Assembly (NCBI RefSeq): GCF_030413175.1
Contig: NZ_CP129212.1
Coordinates: forward strand, 1,550,001-1,614,000
From: Bradyrhizobium roseum
GTDB lineage: Bacteria; Pseudomonadota; Alphaproteobacteria; Rhizobiales; Xanthobacteraceae
DNA: 64,000 nt
Reading direction: 5' to 3'
Shown here: piece by piece, positions 33,726-43,401 of the stretch
How the letters are laid out: each line of letters opens with the position of its first letter
How positions within the stretch are numbered: position 1 is the first letter of the stretch
Notes under the pieces: model-generated
What the model was told of the DNA's origin: nothing
Seen by the model: only the letters and a program-made list of their open reading frames with translations
Databases searched by the model: none
Program-made: the position numbers and the translations under genes

Positions 33726-35315
33726 TCACCCCTCCGCCACCGCCTCGCTCCACGGCTGGAACACCTCGGTCGCACCGCTGTTCGTGTCACCATCGCGCAG
33801 CACGATGCTGGGGCAGGCGAACTTCATCGGCAGGGTCTGGATACGGGCCTCCTCGTAATCGAATTGGGCGCTGAGCGCGTCGCGCGCGGGCATTGGCAGG
33901 CGCACGTCGCCGATGACGACCGCGCCTTCGCTGGCGTCGATGCGGGGCTGATGGATCGTCGCGTCGAGATCCATGCCGTAATCCATGACAAAGGACACGA
34001 GCTGGCTCACCGCGGGCAGGATGCGCCGGCCGCCGGAGGCGCCGATCGCGGCGCGCCGCCCGTCGCTCGCCTGTGTCAGCACCGGCGTGTAGTTGGTGAG
34101 GCAGCGCTTGCCCGGCGCCAGCGAGTTCGGCGTGCCCGGCGTCGGGTCGAACCACATGATGCCGTTGTTCATGGTGAGACCGGTCTGGCCGGACACGAAT
34201 CTGGAGCCGAAGCTCGACAGCAGCGTCTGCGTCACCGCTGCCATGTTGCCGTCGCGGTCGACGACCGAGAAGTGCGTCGTGCAGGCCGGCGCCAGCGCAT
34301 CCGCGCCAAGCGAACGCCGGCCGTCCTGGTCGCCCATGTCCTTCAGCCGTTCGCGGTAGGCCGCCTGCAGTGCCGAAGCATACGCGACGTAGGCGGCGGC
34401 ATCGGGCGTGCCCCGCGCGGGCTTCAGATGTTCCTGCAGCAGGCCGAGCGTGCGCGACAGCGTCGGGCCCGCGGTGAGTTCGGGTGTCGCAAACACCTTG
34501 CCGCCGCGATAGGGGATCACCAGCGGCTCGCGCAAATGAGCGCGGAATGCCGCAAGGTCCTCGACCGACAGCGCGCCACCGGCCGCCTGAATGTCGGAGG
34601 CCAGGTTCTTCGCCAGATCGCCTTCATAGAAGTCGCGTGGGCCGGCGCTGGCGAGCTGCGCCATCGTCGCCTGGAGCCGCTCCTGCGGCATCCGGACCTT
34701 TGCCTTGATGCCCCATGGCGCATTCGGCGGCAGGCCATCCATGAGATAGGCCGCCGCACTCGCGGGATAACGCCGCAGATCCACGGCCGCGCTCGAAATC
34801 ATCAGCGTGGTCCACCAGTCGACTGCAAGGCCCTCGCCGGCGAGCGCGATGCTCGGCGAGACCAGTTCCTTCCACGGCAGTTTTGCGTGACGGCGATGCG
34901 CTTCCTCCATGCCCGCCACCACGCCGGGCACCGCGATCGCGCCGGGGCCGTGGATATTGCGGTCGTCCTTGACGCGGGGCCAGGGGAAAATGTCGGAGGC
35001 GGCGCCGCCGGTCAGCGGATAGTCCTCGGGCCGCAGGCTCAACGGCGCGCGCATGCCGTAGTCGATCACCTCATAGCGGTCCTCGCGCGCCCGGTAGAGC
35101 ACCATCGCGCCGCCGCCGCCGGCCCCGCTCATCCAAGGCTCCAGCACGCCGAGCGCAAACGTGGTCGCGATGACAGCATCGACGCAGTCGCCGCCGGCCG
35201 CCAGCACCTCGGCGCCGACCCGCGCCGCCTTGCCCGATTGCGCGGCGACGATGCCGCCTTTGGAGGTGACGGCGGGTTTGCGGAACGTTTGCGTATCGGA
35301 GAACTGGTCGCGCAT
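33726..35315 (-). CDS. Gamma-glutamyltransferase family protein
   Basis: A 529-residue Ntn-hydrolase of the GGT family, made as a proenzyme that cleaves itself. The nucleophile is expected at Thr346 in CTTHFSVVDRDGN, with GASGGRRILPAVSQ near the oxyanion region and EPWMSGAGGGGAMVLYR in the large subunit. No clear signal peptide is seen (start MRDQFSDTQTFRKPAV), so it may be cytoplasmic, unlike E. coli Ggt. It would release glutamate from gamma-glutamyl compounds. Its stop codon is directly next to the stop of the convergent oxidase gene. Confidence 0.92.
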   Translation of the reverse strand: MRDQFSDTQTFRKPAVTSKGGIVAAQSGKAARVGAEVLAAGGDCVDAVIATTFALGVLEPWMSGAGGGGAMVLYRAREDRYEVIDYGMRAPLSLRPEDYPLTGGAASDIFPWPRVKDDRNIHGPGAIAVPGVVAGMEEAHRRHAKLPWKELVSPSIALAGEGLAVDWWTTLMISSAAVDLRRYPASAAAYLMDGLPPNAPWGIKAKVRMPQERLQATMAQLASAGPRDFYEGDLAKNLASDIQAAGGALSVEDLAAFRAHLREPLVIPYRGGKVFATPELTAGPTLSRTLGLLQEHLKPARGTPDAAAYVAYASALQAAYRERLKDMGDQDGRRSLGADALAPACTTHFSVVDRDGNMAAVTQTLLSSFGSRFVSGQTGLTMNNGIMWFDPTPGTPNSLAPGKRCLTNYTPVLTQASDGRRAAIGASGGRRILPAVSQLVSFVMDYGMDLDATIHQPRIDASEGAVVIGDVRLPMPARDALSAQFDYEEARIQTLPMKFACPSIVLRDGDTNSGATEVFQPWSEAVAEG

Positions 35316-35369
35316 GGAATGGCTTTCGCTTGCTGTGGGAGTTTGTGGGTAGAGGCGTGGTCGGGCGGT

Positions 35370-36221
35370 CTAGGCGTTGTCCCACCACGGATATTGGCTT
35401 GGCATGTCCTGCGACACTTTTCCTGGAAATAACGGCGGCCGCTTTTCGAGAAAAGCCTGCACGCCTTCGCGCACGTCGGCATGGCTGCCGCGCTCGATCG
35501 ACATCGGCTTGTCGATGCCCAACAGCTCGAACGGGGCGGGCGCCCCGGCGAAGCGCCACAGCATTTGCCGCGTCAGCGCGATCGCGACGGGAGAAGTCGC
35601 CTCCGTCATCTCGCGGGCGATCTCCTTCGCGCGATCGAGAAGCTCTGCCGGCTCGACGACCTCGGAGACGAGCCCGCCCGCCTTGGCTTCGTCCGCATCG
35701 AACGTCCGCCCCGATAGGCACCAGCGCAACGATTGCGGCAGCCCCACCAGCTTTGGCAGAAACCAGGCGCTGCCGGCTTCCGGCACCAGGCCGCGGCGGG
35801 CAAAGATGAAGCCGATCTTGGCACCGCGGGCCGCGATCCGCACATCCATCGGCAGGGTCATGGTGATGCCGACGCCCACGGCCGGTCCATTGATCGCCGC
35901 GATCGACGGTTTCCGGCAGTTGAAGATCGCCTCGATAAAGCGCCCACCGCCCGGCTTGGCACTGGCGAATACGCCGGCGCCATGCTTGCCTGAGGTATCG
36001 AAGCTCGCCGCGCCGCCCGAGACGTCGGCGCCGGCGCAGAAGGCACGGCCCGCGCCGGTCACGATGATGGCGCGGACATTGTCGTCGCCATCGGCACGCT
36101 CGAACGCATCTGTGATCTCGGCGCCCATCTGCCCGGTGTAGGCGTTCAGCTTGTCGGGCCGGTTGAGCGTGACGGTCATGATCGCGCCGTCGAGATCGCA
36201 GGTGATATGCTCGTAGCTCAC
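35370..36221 (-). CDS. Enoyl-CoA hydratase/isomerase family protein
   Basis: A 283-residue crotonase-fold protein. The oxyanion-hole segments are AFCAGADVSGG and INGPAVGVGITMTLPMDVRI (one Gly-rich loop each), and the C-terminus has FLEKRPPLFPGK. I use GTG 36221 (MSYEHITCDLDG), preceded by GGGAGGG at 7 bp; ATG 36257 in frame has no site. It acts on CoA thioesters in beta-oxidation-like pathways. It lies 54 bp upstream of the GGT gene on the same strand. One of the two acidic catalytic Glu residues of true hydratases cannot be placed with certainty, so isomerase activity is possible. Confidence 0.9.
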   Translation of the reverse strand: MSYEHITCDLDGAIMTVTLNRPDKLNAYTGQMGAEITDAFERADGDDNVRAIIVTGAGRAFCAGADVSGGAASFDTSGKHGAGVFASAKPGGGRFIEAIFNCRKPSIAAINGPAVGVGITMTLPMDVRIAARGAKIGFIFARRGLVPEAGSAWFLPKLVGLPQSLRWCLSGRTFDADEAKAGGLVSEVVEPAELLDRAKEIAREMTEATSPVAIALTRQMLWRFAGAPAPFELLGIDKPMSIERGSHADVREGVQAFLEKRPPLFPGKVSQDMPSQYPWWDNA

Positions 36222-36493
36222 AGGATCGCCCTCCCGGCCTTGTTCCGCCGCCGTCATTACACCCTAAAAATCCCGGGCGAGCCATGACAGAAAAACATGC
36301 AAGGGAGCCACATTCGTTCGTCGTCGCGTTCGGCGACAGGCAGCCGGGAGTGGCCTGAAGCCGACCGCTTTCAAACAATGTTTGAGCGCCGGCTTCCTCG
36401 CTCACCCCGGCATCCTGACACAAGTGCGCAGCGCGAATAATCCGCTATAGTCGCCCCAACGTCGACCAACAAACAATATCGGGGAGGCCGCAC

Positions 36494-38146
36494 ATGACCG
36501 ACGGCATCAAGTCGCACTACGAGGTCGTCGTCGTTGGTGCCGGCGTCTCCGGCATCTACCAGATCAAGCGGCTGGCCGATCTCGGAATTGATGCCCTGGT
36601 GCTGGATGCCGCGCCCGATCTCGGCGGAACCTGGTACTGGAATCGCTATCCGGGCGCGCGGTTTGATTCCGAAAGCTACACCTACGGCTATTCGTTCTCG
36701 AAGGAGCTGCTGAACGAGTGGCACTGGAAGGAGCGCTTTTCGTCGCAGCCGGAGAATCTGCGCTATCTCAACTACGTCGCCGACAAGTTCGACCTGCGAA
36801 AGTACATGCGGTTCAACCGCAAGGTCGCGGCCGCCATGTTCGACGAGACGAGCAATCAATGGAAGCTCCGGCTCGACGATGGCTTCGAGCTGACCTGCCG
36901 CTTCGTCATTCTCGCGGTAGGCCTGCTGGCGGTGCCGACGCTGCCACGGCTGCAAGGCATGGAGACGTTCAAGGGCCGTTCGTTCCACACCTTCTACTGG
37001 CCGCACGAGCCGGTTGACCTGGCCGGCAAGAAGGTCGGTATCATCGGCACCGGCGCCACGGCGATCCAGATCATCGGCGAGATCGCCGACAAGGTCGGTG
37101 ACCTGACCGTGTTCCAGCGCCGACCGAACTGGAGCGCGCCGCTCAACAACAGCCCGATCTCGGACGCCGAGATGGCTGACATTCGCGCGCGCTACGACGA
37201 GATTTTTGCCGCCTGCACCCGCAGCCCCGGCGGTTTCGAGCACGAGCCGGACCGGCGCGGCTTCTACGAGGTCACGCCCGAGGAGCGGATCGCGCTGTGG
37301 GACAAGCTCTATGACGAGCCCGGCTTCGGCATCTGGCTGAGCAATTTTCGCGAGATATTTACCGACGAGGCGGCCAACGCAGAGTTCTCCGCCTACATCG
37401 CCGGCCGCATCCGCCAGCGCGTCAAGGACCCGGTGACCGCGGAGAAGCTGATCCCGAAGGATCATGGCTTCGGCGTGCAGCGCGTGCCGCTGGAGACCCA
37501 TTACTTCGAGGCCTACAACCGCGACAATGTGCATCTCGTCGACCTCAGCGAGACGCCGCTCGAGCGCATCACCGAGACCGGCCTGCGCACCAGCGTGCGC
37601 GACTACGAGCTCGATATTATCATCTATTCCACCGGCTTCGACGCCATCACCGGTTCCTTCGATGCGATCGACATCACCGGCGTCGGCGGGATCAAGCTCG
37701 CCGATCAGTGGCGCGACGGGCCTTCGACCTTTCTCGGCATGATGGTCCACGGCTTTCCGAATTTGCTGATGCCGACCGGGCCGCAGAGCGGTTCGGCCTC
37801 GACGAATTTTCCGCGCGGCATCGAGAACGGCGTCGGCTGGTGCATGGGCCTGCTCGAACACATCCGGCGGCACGGCTACACGCGCGCCGAACCCACGGCC
37901 GAGGCGCAGGCGCGCTGGACCGCGCACGTCACCAAGATGTACGCCATCATGCTGATGCGCAAAGCCAAGTCGTGGTTCACCGGCTACAATTCCAACGTTC
38001 CCGGCCACGAATACGGCAAGACGCGCTATCTGGTGTACAATGGCGGCACGCCGAAATACGTCGCCGCGATCACCGACGTGGCGCAGAAAGGCTACGAAGG
38101 CGTCGTGTTCGACGCCGATGCAAGGGCTGTGGCCGCCGCGGAATAG
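36494..38146 (+). CDS. Flavin-binding Baeyer-Villiger-type monooxygenase
   Basis: A 550-residue FAD/NADPH monooxygenase. The FAD fold is VVVVGAGVSGIYQIKRL (11-27), then [15 protein letters not shown]. The BVMO fingerprint FxGxxxHxxxWP is complete at 159-170 (FKGRSFHTFYWP, His165). The NADPH Rossmann is IIGTGATAIQI near 183-193, and the ATGF-type motif YSTGFDAITG follows at about 380. It inserts one oxygen next to a ketone to give an ester or lactone. It is convergent with the ATC-hydrolase-family gene (4 bp gap). A second, fused BVMO lies 4 kb away. Confidence 0.93.
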   Translation: MTDGIKSHYEVVVVGAGVSGIYQIKRLADLGIDALVLDAAPDLGGTWYWNRYPGARFDSESYTYGYSFSKELLNEWHWKERFSSQPENLRYLNYVADKFDLRKYMRFNRKVAAAMFDETSNQWKLRLDDGFELTCRFVILAVGLLAVPTLPRLQGMETFKGRSFHTFYWPHEPVDLAGKKVGIIGTGATAIQIIGEIADKVGDLTVFQRRPNWSAPLNNSPISDAEMADIRARYDEIFAACTRSPGGFEHEPDRRGFYEVTPEERIALWDKLYDEPGFGIWLSNFREIFTDEAANAEFSAYIAGRIRQRVKDPVTAEKLIPKDHGFGVQRVPLETHYFEAYNRDNVHLVDLSETPLERITETGLRTSVRDYELDIIIYSTGFDAITGSFDAIDITGVGGIKLADQWRDGPSTFLGMMVHGFPNLLMPTGPQSGSASTNFPRGIENGVGWCMGLLEHIRRHGYTRAEPTAEAQARWTAHVTKMYAIMLMRKAKSWFTGYNSNVPGHEYGKTRYLVYNGGTPKYVAAITDVAQKGYEGVVFDADARAVAAAE

Positions 38147-38150
38147 CCAC

Positions 38151-38650
38151 TCATGTCCCCGGTGCGAATTGGTAGCGAAACGTGCAACTCGGCGCGCCCT
38201 GCATCAGTGTCTGCCCGCGCGCCAGCCCGACCTCGCCGCCGCTGGCCGCGACGATGTCGAAATTGGTGGCGCAGATCAATAGCGCGCCGAGCTCCGGCTC
38301 GCCGAGCGCGCGAAAGAATTTTGCAAAGCGGCAATCCGTGACGTTGAACTCCAGCGCTTCCTTGTCGTGCCGGATCATCTCGAACGTCACCTCGCGTTCG
38401 GTGATCTCGGTCAGCGCCGTCTGCATCGCCGCCCATTTGCGCCGCGGGCTGCCTTCAATGCTGTCGCCGACGGCGGCGAACAGCTGTTTCGACCAGTCAA
38501 GCAAGGCCTGACGGATCAGCGCGTCGGCCTTGTCTTGCCGAGTTCGGCGCGCAGCGCCTGCAGCACGGGCACCAGCACCTGCGCCTGAATTTTGGTCTTG
38601 TCCAGCAGCGACAGGCGTGGATCGACCATGTAGTCGTCGAGTACGTCCAT
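38151..38650 (-). pseudogene. L-2-amino-thiazoline-4-carboxylic acid hydrolase family gene, frameshifted
   Basis: From ATG 38650 (GGAGA just upstream) the product reads MDVLDDYMVDPRLSLLDKTK...LVPVLQALRAELGKT. It loses frame at about 38530-38537 (GGCAAGACAAGGCC), where one A appears to be missing. In the next frame it continues KADALIRQALLDWSKQLFAAV to the end, ...CTFRYQFAPGT. Both halves match the ATC_hydrolase family (PF14196 by memory), including ALEFNVTDCRFAKFFRALGEPELG. With one base restored the protein would have about 166 residues and no other lesion, so this is a recent mutation or a sequencing error. Confidence 0.75.
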
Positions 38651-38687
38651 GGTTTTCTCCATGTGGCGACGAGTGGCCTCCTTCAAC

Positions 38688-38820
38688 CTCGCCCCGCTTG
38701 CGGGGAGAGGTCGACGCGCTCTTGGCGCGTCGGGTGAGGGGGTACAGGTCTATCGATAGACCGAGATCGCGGAGAGAGCCCCTCACCCTAACCCTCTCCC
38801 CGCAAGAGCGGGGAGAGGGA
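38688..38820. repeat. Palindromic intergenic repeat (CTCACCCTAACCCTCTCCCCGC type)
   Basis: The left side CTCGCCCCGCTTGCGGGGAGAGGTCGAC and the right side CCCTCACCCTAACCCTCTCC-CCGCAAGAGCGGGGAGAGGG contain inner hairpins. Together with the GACGCGC/GCGCGTC pair in the middle they can fold into a long branched structure. Such elements are common in many Proteobacteria. It fills the gap between the two minus-strand genes. Confidence 0.7.
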
Positions 38821-38831
38821 ATTGAGAAAGA

Positions 38832-39215
38832 TCACTCCCGCAGCTCAGTCATGAAAACCTTTTGCGCGACCTGCCAGCGGCCGTCAATTTTCAGCAGCGA
38901 CAGCTGATCCGTGAAGAACCGCGGCGGGATTGCGCATTTCAGCTTCACGTAGGCCATCGTCGGGCCGACCAGATCGATCGACAGCACTTCGTCATGCCGC
39001 GACAGGCCGCGCTGCTTCGGCGACGGACGGTTGCGGACATTGTTCAGCCAGACGTCGCGGGGCGTGATCGCGAGCTCTCCCGTTGCGGAGATGCTGGTGA
39101 GCGCACTGGTCGGATGAAAGGCGCTGGCGATCTTTGCCGAGTCGCCCTCGTGGAGACCATCGAGATAGGACTGGACCACGCCTTCGATGGCTTTGGTATC
39201 GTCTGTACTGCTCAT
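38832..39215 (-). CDS. NTF2-like/lumazine-binding-type small protein
   Basis: A 127-residue protein of the nuclear transport factor 2 (SnoaL/Lumazine_bd_2) fold. It begins IEGVVQSYLDGLHEGDSAKI, followed by AFHPTSALTSISATGELAI, and ends DQLSLLKIDGRWQVAQKVF. Such proteins can be isomerases or dehydratases or simple ligand binders. It lies between the frameshifted hydrolase and the BVMO-esterase fusion, all minus strand, separated by repeats; an accessory role there is only a guess. Start ATG 39215. Confidence 0.82.
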   Translation of the reverse strand: MSSTDDTKAIEGVVQSYLDGLHEGDSAKIASAFHPTSALTSISATGELAITPRDVWLNNVRNRPSPKQRGLSRHDEVLSIDLVGPTMAYVKLKCAIPPRFFTDQLSLLKIDGRWQVAQKVFMTELRE

Positions 39216-39383
39216 GAGATTGGGTTTCCGAGATATGCTTTATCGACACGAAGCCGGGATGCGCAGAGACCATAAGCGGAATCTGTCGGGCGGTTGCCGT
39301 AGAAATTCTATTGCATGAGGCCATGCGAAGGCCGACGGGCCTGAGTGAACCTCAGGCCGCCCGGACATTGCCTATCGCGCGCG

Positions 39384-42053
39384 CTAGCCCGCGGCGGCGT
39401 TCACCTCGATCGGCGCGGTGCCGTCGGCTTTCAGTTTCCGCGGCAGCCCGGCAAAACCGCGCAGCGCTTCCGCCATTTTCACGCGGGCGCTGACGCCGGT
39501 GACCACCACGTCCACCATCACGAGCGAGGAATGGATGTGGCCGCGCGCCTGCAACTGCTCGACCGGGACGCCGGCCGCGGCCATCGCCTCGGCATATTCG
39601 ATGCCCTCGTCACGCAGCGGATCGAACTCGCAGGTGGCTACGAACGCCGGCGGCAGGTTCGCCAGATTGCCGCGCAAAGGCGAGGCGCGCGGATCGGTGC
39701 GATCGGCCGGCGAGCAGTAGATGTCCCAGAACCAGAACATCAGCGCGCGCGTCAGGAAATAGCCGACCGCGTTGTCGGCGTAGGATTGACGGTCGAACCG
39801 GCAATCGGTGACCGGACAGACCAGCAATTGCCCCGCGATTTGCGGTCCGCCGCGATCGCGCGCCAGCTGGCAGGTGACGGTGGCGATGTTGGCGCCGGCG
39901 CTCCAGCCTGCGACCAGCAGCGGGCCCTGTTTGCCGCCGAGTTCAGTGGCGTGGTCGGCTATCCAGCGCGTCGCCGCATAGCCATCCTCCGCTGCCGCCG
40001 GGAAGCGATGCTCGGGCGCGTGGCGATAGCCGACGCTGACCACGATCATGCCGCTGCGGCGGCAGAGGTCACGGCAGAACGGATCGTCGGACAGTTCGTC
40101 GCCCAGCACCCAGCCGCCGCCGTGGAAATACACCACGATCGGATGCGGTCCCGGCGACGCCGGCCGATAGAGCCGATAGGGCAGCGGACCGTCGGCGCCC
40201 TGCAGCGCGCCGCTGCCGACCTCGCCGACCGGCCGGCCCGCGGGACGGCCCTTGTTGAATTCGGTGAGGAAGTCGCGCGCGCCTTGCGAGCCCAGCGATT
40301 CGATCTGCGGCAGGTTCATCTGCTCCAGCATGCCGAGCACCAGCCGCACGTCCGGCTGCAGGCGCACCACCTCGCCATCGTTGCATTGCTCGGCAACGCC
40401 GGGGCCTGACAATTTGAAGCCCAGCATGCCGCGGCCGACCACCTCGTTGCAGATGCTGCGGTAGGGGCCGACGCCGCCGGTATACGGCATCACGCCCTGT
40501 GCCTTGCCGGGAACGTTGGCGCCGGTGTACCAGGTGTTGGCCAGTCGATGCAGCGTCATCATCGCGCAATCGGCCATGTGCCTGGCCCAGCCCGCCTGCG
40601 CGGCTTCCGTCGGCTCCATCGTCGTGAAGCCGGCCTCGCGCATCGCCGCCAGCCGTTCGACCACCCAGTCGACATGCTGCTCGATCGAAACCGCCATGTT
40701 CGACAGCACCGACGGGCTGCCCGGGCCGGTGATCAGGAAAAGGTTCGGAAAACCTGCGACAGTGAGCCCGAGATAGGTCTGTGGCCCGTCGGCCCAGACG
40801 TCGTTGATCGATTTGCCGTCGCGGCCGGTGATCGGATGCACCGCCTTGATGGCGCCGGTCATGGCGTCGAAGCCGGTGGCGAACACGATGACATCGACGT
40901 CGAAGCTGCGCTTGTCCGTCTTGATGCCCGTCGCCGTGATCGCCGTGATCGGCTCCTGCCGCAAATTGACCAGCGTGACGTTGGGGCGGTTATAGGTGGC
41001 GTAGTAGTTGGTATCGAGGCAGGGCCGCTTGGCGCCGAACGGATGATCGTGCGGGCTCAAGGCTTCGGCGATCTCCGGATCCTTGACGACCTCGCGGATC
41101 TTTTCACGGATCAGGTCTGCGAGCAGCGCGTTGCCGTCGGCGTCGACGCCCTGGTCGGCCCAGAGCTGGGTCAGGATGTGAACGAGATCGCCGGCGGCCC
41201 AGGCCTGCTCGAACCGCTCGCGGCGTTCGGCTTCGGTCAATTGCCAGCTCACGGCCATCTGCTGCGGATACGGCACGCCCGCCAGCGACCACCGCGCCTG
41301 CTCGCGATAGCCGGCGCGGTCGCCTTCCAGCAGGGCGCGGCGCTCTGCCGGCGCCGGGCCGTTGTGGGCGGGCAGCGCAAAGTTCGGCGTGCGCTGGAAC
41401 ACGGTGAGCTGCGACGCCTGCTCCGCGAGTAATGGTATCGACTGGATGCCCGACGATCCCGTGCCGATCACGGCGATGCGTTTGCCGGCGAGCTTGACCT
41501 CGTCATGCGGCCAGCGGCCGGTGAAATAGACCTCGCCTTTGAAATCCTTGAAGCCGTCGATCTCCGGCGGCTTTGGCGCCGAAAGGCAGCCGGTCGCCAT
41601 GATGTAATAGCGGCAGGAAATCGTCGCGCCCTTGTCGGTGGTCAGCTTCCAGCGTTCCGCAGCCTGATCCCAGTTCGCGCCCGTGACCTTTTCACCGAAG
41701 CGGATGTCGCGCCGCAGATCGTAGCGGTCGGCGACGAAGCCGAGATAGCGCAGGATTTCGGGCTGGGTGGCGTATTTCTCCGACCATTGCCAGGCGTTCT
41801 CCAGATCGGGATCGAACGTATAGCTGTAGTCGATGGTCTGGATATCGCAGCGCGCACCGGGATAGCGGTTCCAGTACCAGGTGCCGCCGACGTCGTCGGC
41901 CTCCTCGATCGCGACGGCGCTGAAGCCGGCTTTTCGTAATTTGTGCAGGAGATAGAGGCCGGCAAAGCCGGCGCCAACCACGGCGACATCGACTTGCGTC
42001 TTGGCGCTGTCGGTCGTTTCAGAAGAACGTGCTGCAACCGCTGCGTCTGGCAT
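39384..42053 (-). CDS. Baeyer-Villiger-type monooxygenase fused to HSL-family esterase
   Basis: An 889-residue two-enzyme fusion in one clean frame. The BVMO part (about 20-560) has FAD motif [30 protein letters not shown] and NADPH motif [10 protein letters not shown]. Its fingerprint at 171-182 reads [12 protein letters not shown], with Phe177 where the conserved His should be. The esterase part (about 600-880) has HGGGW (644-648), Ser718 in GWSAG, Asp811 in [10 protein letters not shown] and His841, a complete alpha/beta-hydrolase triad of the hormone-sensitive lipase type. The oxygenase would make an ester that the attached esterase hydrolyses. GGGAGGAG precedes ATG 42053. Confidence 0.93.
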   Translation of the reverse strand: MPDAAVAARSSETTDSAKTQVDVAVVGAGFAGLYLLHKLRKAGFSAVAIEEADDVGGTWYWNRYPGARCDIQTIDYSYTFDPDLENAWQWSEKYATQPEILRYLGFVADRYDLRRDIRFGEKVTGANWDQAAERWKLTTDKGATISCRYYIMATGCLSAPKPPEIDGFKDFKGEVYFTGRWPHDEVKLAGKRIAVIGTGSSGIQSIPLLAEQASQLTVFQRTPNFALPAHNGPAPAERRALLEGDRAGYREQARWSLAGVPYPQQMAVSWQLTEAERRERFEQAWAAGDLVHILTQLWADQGVDADGNALLADLIREKIREVVKDPEIAEALSPHDHPFGAKRPCLDTNYYATYNRPNVTLVNLRQEPITAITATGIKTDKRSFDVDVIVFATGFDAMTGAIKAVHPITGRDGKSINDVWADGPQTYLGLTVAGFPNLFLITGPGSPSVLSNMAVSIEQHVDWVVERLAAMREAGFTTMEPTEAAQAGWARHMADCAMMTLHRLANTWYTGANVPGKAQGVMPYTGGVGPYRSICNEVVGRGMLGFKLSGPGVAEQCNDGEVVRLQPDVRLVLGMLEQMNLPQIESLGSQGARDFLTEFNKGRPAGRPVGEVGSGALQGADGPLPYRLYRPASPGPHPIVVYFHGGGWVLGDELSDDPFCRDLCRRSGMIVVSVGYRHAPEHRFPAAAEDGYAATRWIADHATELGGKQGPLLVAGWSAGANIATVTCQLARDRGGPQIAGQLLVCPVTDCRFDRQSYADNAVGYFLTRALMFWFWDIYCSPADRTDPRASPLRGNLANLPPAFVATCEFDPLRDEGIEYAEAMAAAGVPVEQLQARGHIHSSLVMVDVVVTGVSARVKMAEALRGFAGLPRKLKADGTAPIEVNAAAG

Positions 42054-42374
42054 GTCACTCCTCCCATATGTGATCTATATTTTTTGATTTTTATTTTGGG
42101 GACAGGCTACTGCCGCGTTTTCAGTTTGTCATCAGGACAAATGCAATCGCCGGATGTTTCCTTGCGTACCCCTCTCTCCACGTCGTCCCTGCGAACGCAG
42201 GGACCCATACGCCGCGGCCGTCGGAATGGGCAGGAGAGGAGACGGCTTTGCTTCTGCAACAGACACCGGTCGTGTGCTAACGCGAGGCGTCTGCGACGGC
42301 GTTCCCTCGATGGATCACGCGGTATGGTCCCTGCGTTCGGAGGGACGACACTGAGTTTGTTGCACGGTCATTCA
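42054..42374. other. Non-coding gap with promoter-like AT-rich stretch
   Basis: The 321 bp between the BVMO-esterase start and the LysR stop hold an AT-rich run at 42070-42105, the likely promoter of the fusion gene. They also hold the MITE-like repeat annotated separately. No coding region is supported. Confidence 0.6.
42181..42349. repeat. MITE-like element with long inverted ends
   Basis: The left end CGTCGTCCCTGCGAACGCAGGGACC (42181-42205) and the right end GGTCCCTGCGTTCGGAGGGACGA (42326-42348) are inverted repeats with one mismatch. They enclose about 120 bp of unique sequence. Each end is also a small hairpin (GTCCCTGCG/CGCAGGGAC). Elements with this CGTCGTCCCTGCG end are, from memory, widespread in Bradyrhizobium genomes. 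Confidence 0.7.
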
Positions 42375-43307
42375 CTACATGCGCTTGCGCCGTTCGCGGC
42401 GAATGCCACCCGCTGCCCCGCTCTGGCTGAACGCAAGCGTAAAATCGCGAAAGCTCTCCACCGCCGGCGACAGCGATGCACTATGCCGCACGAACATCGC
42501 AATCTTCCATTTGACCGCCGGCTGCAGCAGCGGCAGGAAGGTCAGCCCGAAGCCGCGCACCAGCGGCTCGGCCATCGATGGACAGATCACCGCTCCTTGC
42601 CGTACCCGCAGCATCGACAGCGCCGTATTCACGCGGTTCACCGGCAACAATTGCTTCGGGTGATTCCGCGGCGGCACCTGACTCAATATGTTGATGGCGA
42701 TGTTGGGCATGTAGTTGAGCAACGTCCGCTCGCGCAGATCCTTCCAGCCGACCGACGTGCCCCTTGCCAATGGATCGTCGCTGCGTAGCGCCACCCAGAG
42801 CGGGTCGGCGCAAATGATATGCACTTCCACCGATTGGTCCGGCACGACGCCGGCCGGCCCGAAGCCGATGTCGGTCGAGCCGTTCTGCAGGCCCGCCACC
42901 ACTTCCTGGATCGGCACGTCGTCGAAGCGGACGTCGACGCCCGGATGGTGCGCGCCGTATCCGGCGATCAGCTCCGGCAGCAGCGTGCAGGACAGGGTTT
43001 CGGGAGCGGCGACCCGCACCAGCCCGCGGCGCAGCTCCTTGAGATTGGTCAAATTGTCGAGCGCCTCGTCGAGATTGGCGAGCACGCGCCGCGCCATCGG
43101 GGCAAACGTCTCGCCGACGCTGGAGGCCGAAACCTTTCGCGTCGTGCGGTCGAGCAGTCGGACGCCGACACGGGCCTCCAGTTCCTTGATCAGCCCCGAA
43201 AGCGCTGCCTGCGACAGATGCATGGCCTTGGCGGCTTCGGAGAAGCTGGCGCACTCCAGCACGGCGACATAGGCACGCAACTGCCGCAGGGTCACGTCCA
43301 TCGCCAT
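42375..43307 (-). CDS. LysR-family transcriptional regulator
   Basis: A 310-residue LTTR. The winged HTH at about 5-65 includes LRAYVAVLECASFSEAAKAM and LSQAALSGLIKELEARVGVR, and the LysR substrate-binding domain fills 90-295. GGAGG lies before ATG 43307. It is transcribed away from the TctC-type binding-protein gene, with two dyads of LysR-box type in the 212-bp gap, so it probably controls that gene. The effector is unknown. Confidence 0.93.
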   Translation of the reverse strand: MAMDVTLRQLRAYVAVLECASFSEAAKAMHLSQAALSGLIKELEARVGVRLLDRTTRKVSASSVGETFAPMARRVLANLDEALDNLTNLKELRRGLVRVAAPETLSCTLLPELIAGYGAHHPGVDVRFDDVPIQEVVAGLQNGSTDIGFGPAGVVPDQSVEVHIICADPLWVALRSDDPLARGTSVGWKDLRERTLLNYMPNIAINILSQVPPRNHPKQLLPVNRVNTALSMLRVRQGAVICPSMAEPLVRGFGLTFLPLLQPAVKWKIAMFVRHSASLSPAVESFRDFTLAFSQSGAAGGIRRERRKRM

Positions 43308-43337
43308 GTCCCGCCTCCATCATCGTCGCTGACATTT

Positions 43338-43401
43338 ATAAGAGCATCTTATCAATTCGTCAAAAAATACACATTGTTCGATAGAAGGCGCATCTCTATC
43401 G
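43338..43401. promoter_or_regulatory. Two LysR-type dyads in the divergent promoter
   Basis: ATAAGA-GCA-TCTTAT (43338-43352) is a perfect dyad that also fits T-N11-A. CGATAGA-N9-TCTATCG (43379-43401) is a second perfect 7-bp dyad 45 bp away, sharing a GCATCT core with the first. The first lies 31 bp before the LysR start. Paired recognition and activation sites of this spacing are usual for LysR regulators. Confidence 0.55.

Noticed and set aside
36371..38008. 545-codon open frame on the minus strand
   Set aside because: It is antisense to the BVMO at 36494-38146, which has complete FAD, NADPH and fingerprint motifs.
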